Shown here: positions 15,939 to 23,840 of the stretch, piece by piece | Layout of the letters: every line of letters starts with the position of its first letter | Numbering within the stretch: position 1 is the stretch's first letter | Source: Nitrospiraceae bacterium | GTDB taxonomy: Bacteria; Nitrospirota; Nitrospiria; Nitrospirales; Nitrospiraceae | Assembly: GCA_023248355.1 (NCBI GenBank) | Contig: JAHFES010000011.1 | Coordinates: forward strand, 1 to 39,879 | Direction: 5' to 3' | Length of the DNA: 39,879 nucleotides | The notes under the pieces: model-generated | What the model was told of the DNA's origin: nothing | Seen by the model: the letters and a program-made list of their open reading frames with translations, nothing else | The model's database searches: none | Translations under genes and position numbers: made by a program

Positions 15939-15964
15939 CTGAGACATGAAATTGTATGTCTCAG
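15939..15964. promoter_or_regulatory. Perfect inverted repeat before the ACT-protein gene
   Basis: CTGAGACAT and ATGTCTCAG are perfect 9-bp inverted arms around GAAATTGT. The site is about 80 bases upstream of the ACT-domain gene and just after the nrdJ terminator. No long T-run follows, so an operator or leader hairpin is more likely than a second terminator. Confidence 0.45.
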
Positions 15965-16041
15965 TCTTTGCTGAAGTGGTGGAATGTGGAATTCCGCTCT
16001 TGTCACACGTTCTGATCTAGACGGACCATGGAGTAGCCAAC

Positions 16042-16452
16042 ATGCCTACGACGACACAGCTTGTGATTAGCAGTCAAAGTAAGCCGGGTGTCCTTGCCGA
16101 CGTGGCGTCGGTGCTGGGTGAAGCCGGAGTGAATATCAAGGCATTCTCAGCTCCGGAAGTGACGGGAACGGGTAAGCTGCGGATCCTTGTTGCGGACCTG
16201 GAGGGGGCCCGGGCGGCACTCAAGGCAGCCAAGATTAAGTTTGTCGAAGAAACAGCCCTCCTGCTCAGCCTTAAAAACAAGCCTGGCGCCTTGAAGGAAG
16301 TGGCCGATCTCCTCACCAAGAGCCGAATCAATATCAAATGTGGTTACTGCACGCCTTCTCGAGAGGGTAAGCGGGCGATTGTCGTTCTCACTGTGTCCAG
16401 CACTGAAAAGGCGCTCACAATCCTTCGCAATCATTCGCTCGACGAGTTTTAA
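16042..16452 (+). CDS. Tandem ACT-domain protein
   Basis: This 136-residue protein consists of two ACT domains: residues about 6-65 (QLVISSQSKPGVLADVASVLGEAGVNIKAFSAPE) and about 70-133 (ALLLSLKNKPGALKEVADLLTKSRINIKCGYCTPS). Each has the conserved ligand-binding turn (KPGVLA, KPGALK). ACT domains bind amino acids or other small ligands and usually regulate enzymes; this one has no catalytic domain, so it probably acts on a partner. GGAG lies upstream of the ATG. It is three bases from rlpA and likely co-transcribed with it. Confidence 0.85.
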   Translation: MPTTTQLVISSQSKPGVLADVASVLGEAGVNIKAFSAPEVTGTGKLRILVADLEGARAALKAAKIKFVEETALLLSLKNKPGALKEVADLLTKSRINIKCGYCTPSREGKRAIVVLTVSSTEKALTILRNHSLDEF

Positions 16453-16455
16453 TCG

Positions 16456-17136
16456 ATGCCGACTGAGCCGTCCAATCGGACCGCTCGTGCGCTGGCCATC
16501 AGTCTTGCTCTGTTTATTGGACCAGTCATCCAAAGCTGTTCCAGTACTCCTCCTCACGTTGACCGTTTCCCAGGATATCCCATTGGATTTGTAGAGCGGG
16601 GCGTTGCCTCGTGGTACGGACCCGGGTTTCATGGCAACAAGACAGCCAATGGGGAGCGGTATGACATGCACAAACTGACCGCCGCTCATCGAACGCTTCC
16701 TCTCGGGTCCATCGCGGTGGTCCATTCCTTGACCTCCGGCCGTCATGTGACGGTCAGAATCAATGATCGAGGGCCTTTTGCCAGGGGACGAGTCCTGGAC
16801 CTCTCGTTGGCAGGAGCGCAAGCCCTTGGCATGACCGGTAATGGGACTGATCAGATTGAGCTTCGAGTCGTGGGATTTACTCCCAGGCCTGAAGGAATGG
16901 GGGTCCTGCGAGTCCAGGTCGGTGCCTTTGCGGACCTTCAAAACGCCCGTGCCCTCTTCGATCAAGTCCGCACCGAGTACCCAGGGGGACGGATTACCCA
17001 GGTGGACTTGGCCGAAGGCCGCCGCTATCGGGTCCAGGTTGGTCAGTTTGTGTCAGAGTCCGAAGCCTATCCGGCGGCCGCCCGCTTAGATAGGAAGTAC
17101 GATCTGCAATCATTTGTCGTGCGCGATGATGGGTAG
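16456..17136 (+). CDS. rlpA: RlpA-like lipoprotein with SPOR domain
   Basis: RlpA proteins are septal-ring lytic transglycosylases that cleave naked peptidoglycan glycan strands. The N-terminus is a lipoprotein signal (ALAISLALFIGPVIQSC, Cys28). The double-psi beta-barrel domain at about 48-140 carries GVASWYGPGFHGNKTANGERYD and the conserved INDRGPFARGRVLDLS. The C-terminal SPOR domain (about 147-222, VLRVQVGAFADLQNARALFDQV) binds denuded glycans at division sites. Length (226) is usual for short RlpA proteins. It follows the tandem-ACT gene by three bases. Confidence 0.9.
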   Translation: MPTEPSNRTARALAISLALFIGPVIQSCSSTPPHVDRFPGYPIGFVERGVASWYGPGFHGNKTANGERYDMHKLTAAHRTLPLGSIAVVHSLTSGRHVTVRINDRGPFARGRVLDLSLAGAQALGMTGNGTDQIELRVVGFTPRPEGMGVLRVQVGAFADLQNARALFDQVRTEYPGGRITQVDLAEGRRYRVQVGQFVSESEAYPAAARLDRKYDLQSFVVRDDG

Positions 17137-17326
17137 GAGTGACAGAGAGACATCTACATTATCGCTGAACTATCTTCGCTCATCGTTTGGAAGGCGTTGA
17201 TTTCACTGCAACTTTATTTGAATTGCTTGCCCAGCCTTGTTTCCTGTGATACATCTATGCCCTCTGAATACTATGAAAAGAACTCAGATCATCTTAGTCG
17301 TAAGTCCTTCAGAAGGGTGGGCGGAG

Positions 17327-17356
17327 AAGGATCCTCTCGGTGACACCCGGATCCTT
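17327..17356. promoter_or_regulatory. Inverted repeat upstream of the CorC/HlyC gene
   Basis: AAGGATCC and GGATCCTT form perfect 8-bp arms around a 14-base loop in the 256-base spacer after rlpA. A weak promoter-like pair follows (TTGTCT at 17355, 16-base spacer, TATACG at 17377), which would start transcription almost at the ATG. The hairpin lacks a T-run. A terminator with low efficiency or an operator are both possible. Confidence 0.3.
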
Positions 17357-17392
17357 GTCTGGCCAGCCACGCTGGTTATACGTCCCTAACAC

Positions 17393-18682
17393 ATGACCGC
17401 CATGGACATCCTCATCCTTTTAGGATTGATAGGGCTATCTGCCATTATTTCTACTGCCGAGATTGGCTTTTTCTCGGTCAATGAAACACGCCTGAGGGCG
17501 CTCGCTCAAAATGGGGACAAACGGGCTGCCAAAGCCCTCCACTTGAGAAGCGATCCTCAGAAACTACTCTCGACGATTCTTGTAGGGGATCGCCTGGTAG
17601 GAACTGCCATCCCCATGTTCGCCACCTTTATTACGCTGAATGCGTATGGGGGCAAGAACTTCTTTGATGAAGCGATAGCCGTCATGGTCGGCATTCTGAC
17701 ATTTGTGCTGTTGGTGTCCGTCGACGTCATTCCGAAGACCTTGGCCGCGAAATTCGCGGTGCCGGTGACCTTGAACATGGCCTATCCGGTCTATTGGGTT
17801 CAGGTGCTGCTAAAGCCCATTCTGTTTTTGATGGTCCCATTAATCCATAAATTGACGGGGGGCAAGGGCCTGACTCTGCCATTGGTCACCGAAGAAGAGT
17901 TGAAGATCATGTTGGACGAGGGCGGAAAGGCTGGTGCGCTCGAGTTCGAAGAAGTGAAGATGATCAAGAACGTGTTTCAGCTGAAGGATATTACGGCTGA
18001 AGATGCGATGACGCCGCGCATTTATGTGTTTTCGATCGACGGCAATCTTCGGCTGAAAGAGGCGCAGGAGCTTCTCTACAACTCGAAATATTCCAGAATT
18101 CCGGTGTATGACGGCGTGCTCGATAACATCACGGGGATTCTCTATAAGACAAAGGCGCTCACTGAATTGGCAAAAGGAAGAACAGACGTGCTCTTGCGGG
18201 ATATCGCTCATCCTCCGCTCTTCGTTCCGGCTGGAAAAACGGCTGATGATTTAATGAAGCAGTTTCAGCAGGAGAAGCGGCACATGGGAATCGTGGTCAA
18301 CGAGTTTGGTGGCGTGATGGGGCTGGTCACACTCGAAGACCTCTTGGAAGAAGTGGTGGGCGAGATCGTCGATGAAACCGATATTACCGAAGAACTCATC
18401 AAGCGCATCGGGAAGAGCCAGATTCTTGTTCACGGACGAACGGAAGTCCGTAAGGTGAATGACTTCCTCAAGGTTGAGCTGGGGGACGAGGCGCTCACGA
18501 TCGGCGGGCTCATCCAGGAAGACCTCGGCCGAATCCCCAAGGTAGGGGAAGAAGTCCGTATTGGGAATTGCCGTCTCGTGGTTCACGAGGCAGATCCGCG
18601 GTCGATTCGCAGCGTGCACATTTTTAAAGACGAGAAAGTGGCCACACCGGTTGAATCCGCCAGTTTGAATCCAGTGAGCTAA
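17393..18682 (+). CDS. CorC/HlyC-family (CNNM-type) membrane protein with CBS pair
   Basis: This is a 429-residue protein of the hemolysin-C/CorC group, relatives of CNNM magnesium transport proteins. A DUF21 membrane domain (about 1-180, LSAIISTAEIGFFSVNETRLRALAQNGDKRA) is followed by a CBS-domain pair (about 200-320: DAMTPRIYVFSIDGNLRLKEAQELL...SRIPVYDG; HMGIVVNEFGGVMGLVTLEDLLEEVVGEI). The C-terminal CorC_HlyC domain lies at about 335-415. The family is linked to Mg2+ or Co2+ export and resistance; haemolysis is a historical name. A second ATG three codons in is possible. Its stop overlaps that of the convergent ligA by four bases. Confidence 0.88.
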   Translation: MTAMDILILLGLIGLSAIISTAEIGFFSVNETRLRALAQNGDKRAAKALHLRSDPQKLLSTILVGDRLVGTAIPMFATFITLNAYGGKNFFDEAIAVMVGILTFVLLVSVDVIPKTLAAKFAVPVTLNMAYPVYWVQVLLKPILFLMVPLIHKLTGGKGLTLPLVTEEELKIMLDEGGKAGALEFEEVKMIKNVFQLKDITAEDAMTPRIYVFSIDGNLRLKEAQELLYNSKYSRIPVYDGVLDNITGILYKTKALTELAKGRTDVLLRDIAHPPLFVPAGKTADDLMKQFQQEKRHMGIVVNEFGGVMGLVTLEDLLEEVVGEIVDETDITEELIKRIGKSQILVHGRTEVRKVNDFLKVELGDEALTIGGLIQEDLGRIPKVGEEVRIGNCRLVVHEADPRSIRSVHIFKDEKVATPVESASLNPVS

Positions 18683-20745
18683 GTCCCTGCTTGCTTTTTC
18701 ACAAGTTCCAGGAACGCCTCCTCGCCGAGGATCGTGACCCCCAATTTCTGAGCTTGATCGAGTTTCAATCCGGGGTCGGCCCCTGCGACCACATAGGATG
18801 TCTTCTTGCTGACGCTGGATGAGACGGTGGCGCCCAACCGCTCAACCCATGCCGTGGCCTCATCTCGGCTCAATCCAACAAGTCCTCCCGTAAACACGAA
18901 GCTCTTCCCGGCGAAGGGGAGCGGCGTCTCACGTGGAACCGCGGCTGTTTCTGCAATTGAGACTCCCAATTCCCGCAACCGGCTGATCACGCGTCGGTTG
19001 GAACTCTCTTGGAAGTAGGATACAAGGCTCGCAGAAATTTCAGGCCCAATTTCCTGGATTGCCTGGAAGCGATCTTGGTCGCCCGACATGATGGCGTCGA
19101 GCGAACCGAACTCCCTCGCCAGTACCTTCGCAATATGTTGCCCGACTTGGCGGATCCCAAGCCCCATCAGGAACCGATCTAAGGACACCGTTTTACTCCG
19201 AGCAATGGCATCGAGAAGCTGCGCAGTGGAGCGTTCGGCAAAGCCTTCAAGCGTCAAGAGCTGCTCGCGACTGAGATGATAGAGATCGGCCAGGTCGTGG
19301 ATCAGTCCTTGATCGACCAGCTGAGCCACCGTTTTCTTCCCCAATCCCTCGATATTCAGAGCAGACTTTGAAGCGAAATGTTCGATGGCGCCTTTCAGTT
19401 GAGCAGGGCAAGCGGCTTGGCCTGTGCAGTAGAAATAGGCGCCTTCCCGTGCGACGGCTGCTCCGCATACTGGGCAATGGTCGGGCATTGAAAAGGAAGC
19501 CGATCTGGTTTCGCCGGGCACAGGCACCCGCTCCGTGATGGCGGGAATCACATCGCCTGCCCGTTCCACTTTGACAGTGTCGCCGACGCGGACATCTTTC
19601 CGTGCCACTTCGTCGGCATTGTGAAGCGTGGCGCGGCTGATGGTGACGCCGCCGACCTCGACCGGCCGTAAGAGTGCCAGCGGTGTCAGAGTCCCGGTCC
19701 GGCCTACCGACACGACGATATCCTGTACGACGGTAATTTCTTTGCGCGGGGCAAATTTGTAGGCCATGGCCCAACGAGGGCTTCTTGATTTCGTGCCGAG
19801 TTGGTCCTGCCAGTCACGACGATTGACTTTCACGACCACGCCGTCAATTTCATAGGCAAGATTGTCGCGTTGTTGTTCTGTCTCGCGATGAAACGCCATG
19901 ACGGCTTCGATCGACTCGCAGCGTCGACGGTGACTGGGAATCGGGAGTCCCCAGAGGGCCAGCGCTTCCAACTCTTCCCAGTGAGAAGCAGGAGGCGGTC
20001 CATCCACCACCATGACGTCGTAGCATGTCACCACGAGCGGGCGCTCAGCCGTGACGTGCGAAGCGAGTTGCCGGAGAGAGCCTGCGGCTGCGTTACGGGG
20101 ATTTGCAAAGGCGTCGTCCCCTCGCTCGGTCATGCGTTTATTGAGGGCGTGAAAATCGTCGAGGCGCATGTAGACTTCTCCGCGAACAACCAGATGAGAT
20201 GGTGGCGTAGCCCCCATCTGGAGCTGCAGCGGGAGCGAACGGATCGTGCGAAGGTTGATCGTCGCATCTTCGCCTGTGATGCCATCACCTCTGGTTGATC
20301 CTCGAACAAAAACGCCCTGATCGTACACCAGTTCCACGGAGAGCCCATCAAATTTAGGTTCGACCGTGTACTCGACCTGGTCGGTTTCCAGCTCCCGCTT
20401 CATTCGTTGGTCGAAGGCCACAACATCGAGTGAATCGACCAACGAATCAAGACTGAGCATCGGGCGCTCGTGCGTTATCTTCCCCAGTTCTTCAAGGGGC
20501 GCGGCGCCGACCCGTTGGGTCGGGGATTCGGCCGTCACGAGTTCCGGGTGGGCTTCTTCCAGCTCGACCAACTCGTTAAAGAGACGATCATATTCGCCGT
20601 CCGATATCTCAGGGCGGTCTTTGACGTAGTAGAGGTAGTCATGTTGCCGAATGGTTTCCCTGAGCCGTGTGATCCGTTCCTGCACGGTTCCGGGTGTCTT
20701 TGGGGAAGGGTTGCTGGTGTTATCGAACAATTTGGACTGCGTCAT
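18679..20745 (-). CDS. ligA: NAD-dependent DNA ligase
   Basis: LigA seals nicks in replication and repair using NAD+. The 688-residue length and domain order are standard. The Ia region (HDYLYYVKDRPEISDGEYD) is followed by the adenylation domain with nucleophile K131 in EPKFDGLSVEL and the STRGDG motif. The OB fold comes next, then the four-cysteine zinc finger (CPVCGAAV...YCTGQAACP), helix-hairpin-helix repeats (LNIEGLGKKTVAQLV; LEGFAERSTAQLL) and a C-terminal BRCT domain (FVFTGGLVGLSRDEATAWVERLGATV) over roughly the last 80 residues. It is divergent from the LysM-trp operon. No clear Shine-Dalgarno sequence precedes the ATG. Confidence 0.95.
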   Translation of the reverse strand: MTQSKLFDNTSNPSPKTPGTVQERITRLRETIRQHDYLYYVKDRPEISDGEYDRLFNELVELEEAHPELVTAESPTQRVGAAPLEELGKITHERPMLSLDSLVDSLDVVAFDQRMKRELETDQVEYTVEPKFDGLSVELVYDQGVFVRGSTRGDGITGEDATINLRTIRSLPLQLQMGATPPSHLVVRGEVYMRLDDFHALNKRMTERGDDAFANPRNAAAGSLRQLASHVTAERPLVVTCYDVMVVDGPPPASHWEELEALALWGLPIPSHRRRCESIEAVMAFHRETEQQRDNLAYEIDGVVVKVNRRDWQDQLGTKSRSPRWAMAYKFAPRKEITVVQDIVVSVGRTGTLTPLALLRPVEVGGVTISRATLHNADEVARKDVRVGDTVKVERAGDVIPAITERVPVPGETRSASFSMPDHCPVCGAAVAREGAYFYCTGQAACPAQLKGAIEHFASKSALNIEGLGKKTVAQLVDQGLIHDLADLYHLSREQLLTLEGFAERSTAQLLDAIARSKTVSLDRFLMGLGIRQVGQHIAKVLAREFGSLDAIMSGDQDRFQAIQEIGPEISASLVSYFQESSNRRVISRLRELGVSIAETAAVPRETPLPFAGKSFVFTGGLVGLSRDEATAWVERLGATVSSSVSKKTSYVVAGADPGLKLDQAQKLGVTILGEEAFLELVKKQAGT

Positions 20746-20863
20746 GTATGATCGAAAGCCCGCTGACTATGCTCTTCCGAATCGTGTCGCGCCGATTGAA
20801 AACCCGAATGACCGTAGCACAGGGCATGAGACCGGTCAAACTGCAGACCAGGCCCATTTCGCT

Positions 20864-20892
20864 TTGACTTTCGCAACGTTGGCCACTATTCT
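20864..20892 (+). promoter_or_regulatory. Sigma70-type promoter of the LysM-trp operon
   Basis: TTGACT (20864-20869), a 17-base spacer and TATTCT (20887-20892) match the sigma70 pattern at five and four of six positions. Transcription would start near 20899, about 85 bases before the LysM lipoprotein gene. The next gene, trpE, follows that gene by only 13 bases, so this is the best candidate promoter for the whole trp operon. No leader peptide with clustered Trp codons or attenuator hairpin was seen in the leader. Confidence 0.5.
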
Positions 20893-20981
20893 AAGTCACT
20901 CGCCGGCATCTCGTTTGGATGCGATGGAGACGCTTGTCTGCCCATGGGCCGATAAGCGGAAGCGTGTTAAAGGAGGGACTT

Positions 20982-21641
20982 ATGCAGAAGGAGGAGCACG
21001 GAGTGAACGATCGGCTATCAAAGAAGATCCTATTGGGGATGCTCATGTTCTGCTGTGGACCGCTGGTGAGCGGGTGTGTGGTGTTGGAGGAAAAATACAA
21101 CGCGGAAAAGGCGCGCAGCTTGAATTTCCAGCGCCTGTTAGCGCAGGAAGAAAAGCGAACGGCTGAACTGGACAGCGAAGTGAAGCGAACCAAGAAAGAA
21201 CTGAGCGAATTCGAAGCACGAAACCGGGAATTGTCCGCGCAAGTGCAGTCAGCGCGTGAGCAGATGGGGCGTCTCCAAGAGGAGGCCGAGGCAATTAAGG
21301 AATCGGCGTTGCTCGAACGAAAGGCTATGGAAGATATGCGCAAAGGCGGCACTCCGTCCGCCAAGCTGAAGAAGCCCGTGTCACCGGCTGATTTCCTGAG
21401 CGATCTCGGTGGAGTGCAGGCGGATCTGCCCAAGGATCTGGGAACCAAGGATGTGGCGTCAGTGGCAGAGTCGGCGCCTGTCACCAAGTCGGGGACTACC
21501 ATCCATGTTGTAAAACCGGGCGAGACCCTCTTCCGTATCAGCCGACGGTATGGGATTGAGATCGAAAAGTTAAAGAAAATGAACAAGCTGCCGGACGACA
21601 TCATCGAAGTCGGGCAAAAGCTCATTGTGGGGACGGAATAG
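20982..21641 (+). CDS. LysM lipoprotein with coiled coil, first gene of the trp transcript
   Basis: The start is set at ATG 20982, which follows AAAGGAGGG. A GTG at 21003 also has its own AAGGAGGA and would give a more typical signal peptide (MNDRLSKKILLGMLMFCCGPLVSGC), so both are possible. After the lipobox cysteine comes a long coiled coil (about residues 35-120, EEKRTAELDSEVKRTKKELSE...), a linker, and a C-terminal LysM domain (IHVVKPGETLFRISRRYGIEIEKLKKMNKLPDDIIEVGQKLIV) that binds peptidoglycan. It probably tethers the outer membrane to the wall. Only 13 bases separate it from trpE, so it is likely co-transcribed with tryptophan genes, an unexpected pairing. Confidence 0.82.
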   Translation: MQKEEHGVNDRLSKKILLGMLMFCCGPLVSGCVVLEEKYNAEKARSLNFQRLLAQEEKRTAELDSEVKRTKKELSEFEARNRELSAQVQSAREQMGRLQEEAEAIKESALLERKAMEDMRKGGTPSAKLKKPVSPADFLSDLGGVQADLPKDLGTKDVASVAESAPVTKSGTTIHVVKPGETLFRISRRYGIEIEKLKKMNKLPDDIIEVGQKLIVGTE

Positions 21642-21654
21642 CAGACGGTACAAG

Positions 21655-23151
21655 ATGGCGACTCCCACGTATTCACTCAGCCTGGACGAGTTCCGGTCCT
21701 ACGCGAAGCAGGGCAACCTGATTCCTTTGTACCGGGAAATTTTGGCGGATCATGACACGCCTGTCTCTGCGTTCGCCAAGATTGACCATGGCCCATCAGC
21801 CTACCTTCTGGAGAGCGTGCAGGGCGGGGAGAAGTGGGCCCGGTACTCGTTTCTCGGAAGCGGCTCGCCGATTGTCGTGGTCGAGGATCGTGGCGATCTT
21901 CTGATTAAGGAAGGCACGCGCCGCCGACGGATTGCCAGTCATGGCGCGCCCCTCGATCGTCTCCGAGAGTTCATGGAGGCCTATCGCCCGGTGACCGTTC
22001 CAGACCTGCCCCGTTTTGTGGGCGGAGCCGTGGGCTATCTGGGATATGACGTGGTGAAGACCTTCGAGGATCTGCCCTCTCGCAGAAAGGACCATCTCAG
22101 TCTGCCCGATTTTGCCTTTCTGCTTACCGAGACGCTCCTTATTTTCGATAACGTGACTCAAAAGATTAAAGTGGTCGCCAACGCGCATGTGAAATCCTCT
22201 TTCGAGCGGGACATCCGTTCGGCGTATCGCGACGCGACCACTCGGATCGAGAAGATAATTGCCCGGCTCCGTCGGCCCCTTCGGCAGGCCAAGCCAAAAC
22301 GACGCCGGTCGCCCATCCGTTTTACGCCGAACATGAGCAAGGCTGATTTTGAAAAGATGGTCTCCCGTACACAGGAATACATCAAGGCCGGAGATATCTT
22401 TCAGTGTGTCTTATCTCAACGATGGGAAACGAATCTGCAGGCGCCGCCGTTCCAACTCTATCGGGCGTTGCGCGTGGTGAATCCCTCGCCGTATATGTAC
22501 TATTTGCGTATCGCCGGAGTGGAACTCGTCGGGTCGTCTCCGGAAATTCTGGTGCGATGCGAGGATGGACTCGTCTCGGTGCGTCCCATCGCTGGCACGC
22601 GCCGCCGAGGCACGACGGCTGAGGAAGATGCACAGCTTGAACGGCGTCTTCTTGCCGACACGAAGGAACGGGCCGAACACATCATGCTGGTCGACTTGGG
22701 CCGCAACGATGTTGGCCGGGTGGCCGAACGGGGATCGGTTCGAGTGGAGTCGCTCATGAATGTCGAGCGGTATTCCCATGTCATGCATATTGTGTCGAAC
22801 GTCACGGGGAAGCTGGAGGCCTCGAAGACTGTCTACGATGTGCTGAAAGCCTGCTTTCCGGCCGGCACCGTCTCAGGCGCCCCGAAGATCAGAGCGATGG
22901 AGATCATCGAGGAGCTCGAACCGACGAAACGCGGCCCCTATGCCGGAGCCGTGGGGTACCTCAGCTTCTCGGGCAACATGGACATGTGCATTAATATTCG
23001 CACGGTGGTGGTTTCTCGACATCGGGCCTTCATCCAGGCCGGAGCCGGCATCGTCGCCGATTCGAATCCTGAGTATGAGTACGAAGAGACGTGCAACAAA
23101 GCCCGCGCGATGATGAAGGCCATTGAATTGGCCGAGCAGGGGCTGGAATAA
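21655..23151 (+). CDS. trpE: Anthranilate synthase component I
   Basis: TrpE joins chorismate and ammonia to make anthranilate, the first step of tryptophan synthesis, with TrpG supplying ammonia from glutamine. The ATG at 21655 is preferred over the track start at 21625, which lies inside the LysM gene. The product is 498 residues. SAYLLESVQGGEKWARYSFLG holds the LLES motif for tryptophan feedback binding. The catalytic chorismate-binding domain has GDIFQCVLSQRW, RPIAGTRRRG, DLGRNDVGRV and FPAGTVSGAPK. It begins a complete trpEGDCFBA order. A heptad inverted array follows the stop codon. Confidence 0.95.
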   Translation: MATPTYSLSLDEFRSYAKQGNLIPLYREILADHDTPVSAFAKIDHGPSAYLLESVQGGEKWARYSFLGSGSPIVVVEDRGDLLIKEGTRRRRIASHGAPLDRLREFMEAYRPVTVPDLPRFVGGAVGYLGYDVVKTFEDLPSRRKDHLSLPDFAFLLTETLLIFDNVTQKIKVVANAHVKSSFERDIRSAYRDATTRIEKIIARLRRPLRQAKPKRRRSPIRFTPNMSKADFEKMVSRTQEYIKAGDIFQCVLSQRWETNLQAPPFQLYRALRVVNPSPYMYYLRIAGVELVGSSPEILVRCEDGLVSVRPIAGTRRRGTTAEEDAQLERRLLADTKERAEHIMLVDLGRNDVGRVAERGSVRVESLMNVERYSHVMHIVSNVTGKLEASKTVYDVLKACFPAGTVSGAPKIRAMEIIEELEPTKRGPYAGAVGYLSFSGNMDMCINIRTVVVSRHRAFIQAGAGIVADSNPEYEYEETCNKARAMMKAIELAEQGLE

Positions 23152-23156
23152 GAACA

Positions 23157-23240
23157 GTGAGGAGTGACGCGTGACCAGTGACGGCGAATGGATCAGCCAG
23201 CCGCTTTCCTGCTCATCACGCGTCACGCATCACGCATCAC
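23157..23240. repeat. Heptad inverted array between trpE and trpG
   Basis: The left arm is four consecutive 7-mers, GTGAGGA GTGACGC GTGACCA GTGACGG (23157-23184). The right arm is four 7-mers in the opposite sense, TCATCAC GCGTCAC GCATCAC GCATCAC (23213-23240). About 28 bases separate them. The arms can pair into a long hairpin. The left arm places TGA stops in all three forward frames, while the right arm has none. The array ends nine bases before the trpG ATG and there is no Shine-Dalgarno-like sequence between them. Confidence 0.85.
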
Positions 23241-23249
23241 GGATGTTTT

Positions 23250-23813
23250 ATGCTGTTGGTCATCGATAACTACGATTCGTTCACCTACAACCTGGTGCAG
23301 TATCTTGGAGAGCTGGGTGAAGATGTGCAGGTCTATCGCAACGACAGGATTTCCCTCGGCGAGATACGCGATTTGCATCCGAGCCGGATCGTGATTTCGC
23401 CGGGTCCTTGCACGCCCAAAGAGGCCGGCATTTCCGTGGAGACCATTCGCCGGTTTGGCGGCAAGCTCCCGATTCTCGGCGTGTGCCTGGGGCATCAGTC
23501 GCTGGCCGTTGCGTATGGGGGAGAAGTCATTCGCGCGCCGCGTTTGATGCATGGAAAGACGTCGCAGATTAAGCATGACGGCAAGACGATCTATCGGTCA
23601 TTGCCGAATCCATTTGAAGCGACGCGCTATCATTCCCTGATCGTGAATCGAGTGAATCTTCCGGACTGTTTCGAGATCTCGGCCGAGACCGCCGAAGGGG
23701 AGATCATGGGACTTCGTCACAAGACACTCGGGGTCGAAGGCGTGCAGTTCCATCCAGAGTCAATCTTAACGACCGTCGGGAAAGACCTGCTTCGAAATTT
23801 TCTGAAACTCTAG
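23250..23813 (+). CDS. trpG: Anthranilate synthase component II (glutamine amidotransferase)
   Basis: This 187-residue class I amidotransferase supplies ammonia to TrpE; it may also serve aminodeoxychorismate synthase as PabA. The start at 23250 gives [19 protein letters not shown], the normal N-terminus. The track extension from 23178 merely reads through the heptad array. The nucleophile lies in LGVCLGHQS and the His-Glu pair in [20 protein letters not shown] and [12 protein letters not shown] are typical of TrpG/PabA. No ribosome binding site is visible: the heptad array ends CACGG, seven bases before the ATG. Translation may depend on structure or coupling. Confidence 0.94.
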   Translation: MLLVIDNYDSFTYNLVQYLGELGEDVQVYRNDRISLGEIRDLHPSRIVISPGPCTPKEAGISVETIRRFGGKLPILGVCLGHQSLAVAYGGEVIRAPRLMHGKTSQIKHDGKTIYRSLPNPFEATRYHSLIVNRVNLPDCFEISAETAEGEIMGLRHKTLGVEGVQFHPESILTTVGKDLLRNFLKL

Positions 23814-23840
23814 CCGACTCACTCACTCTGACCCAGGATC

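Noticed and set aside
16147-16965. 272-residue minus-strand ORF
   Set aside because: Spans the ACT and rlpA genes in antisense; both plus-strand genes have clear domains.
21642-21654. trp attenuator or leader peptide before trpE
   Set aside because: Only 13 bases separate the LysM gene from trpE, and no Trp-rich small ORF or terminator/antiterminator pair is visible.
23157-23240. CRISPR-like array
   Set aside because: Units are 7 bp and contiguous with no spacers of usual length, and the two arms are inverted. No cas genes are present.
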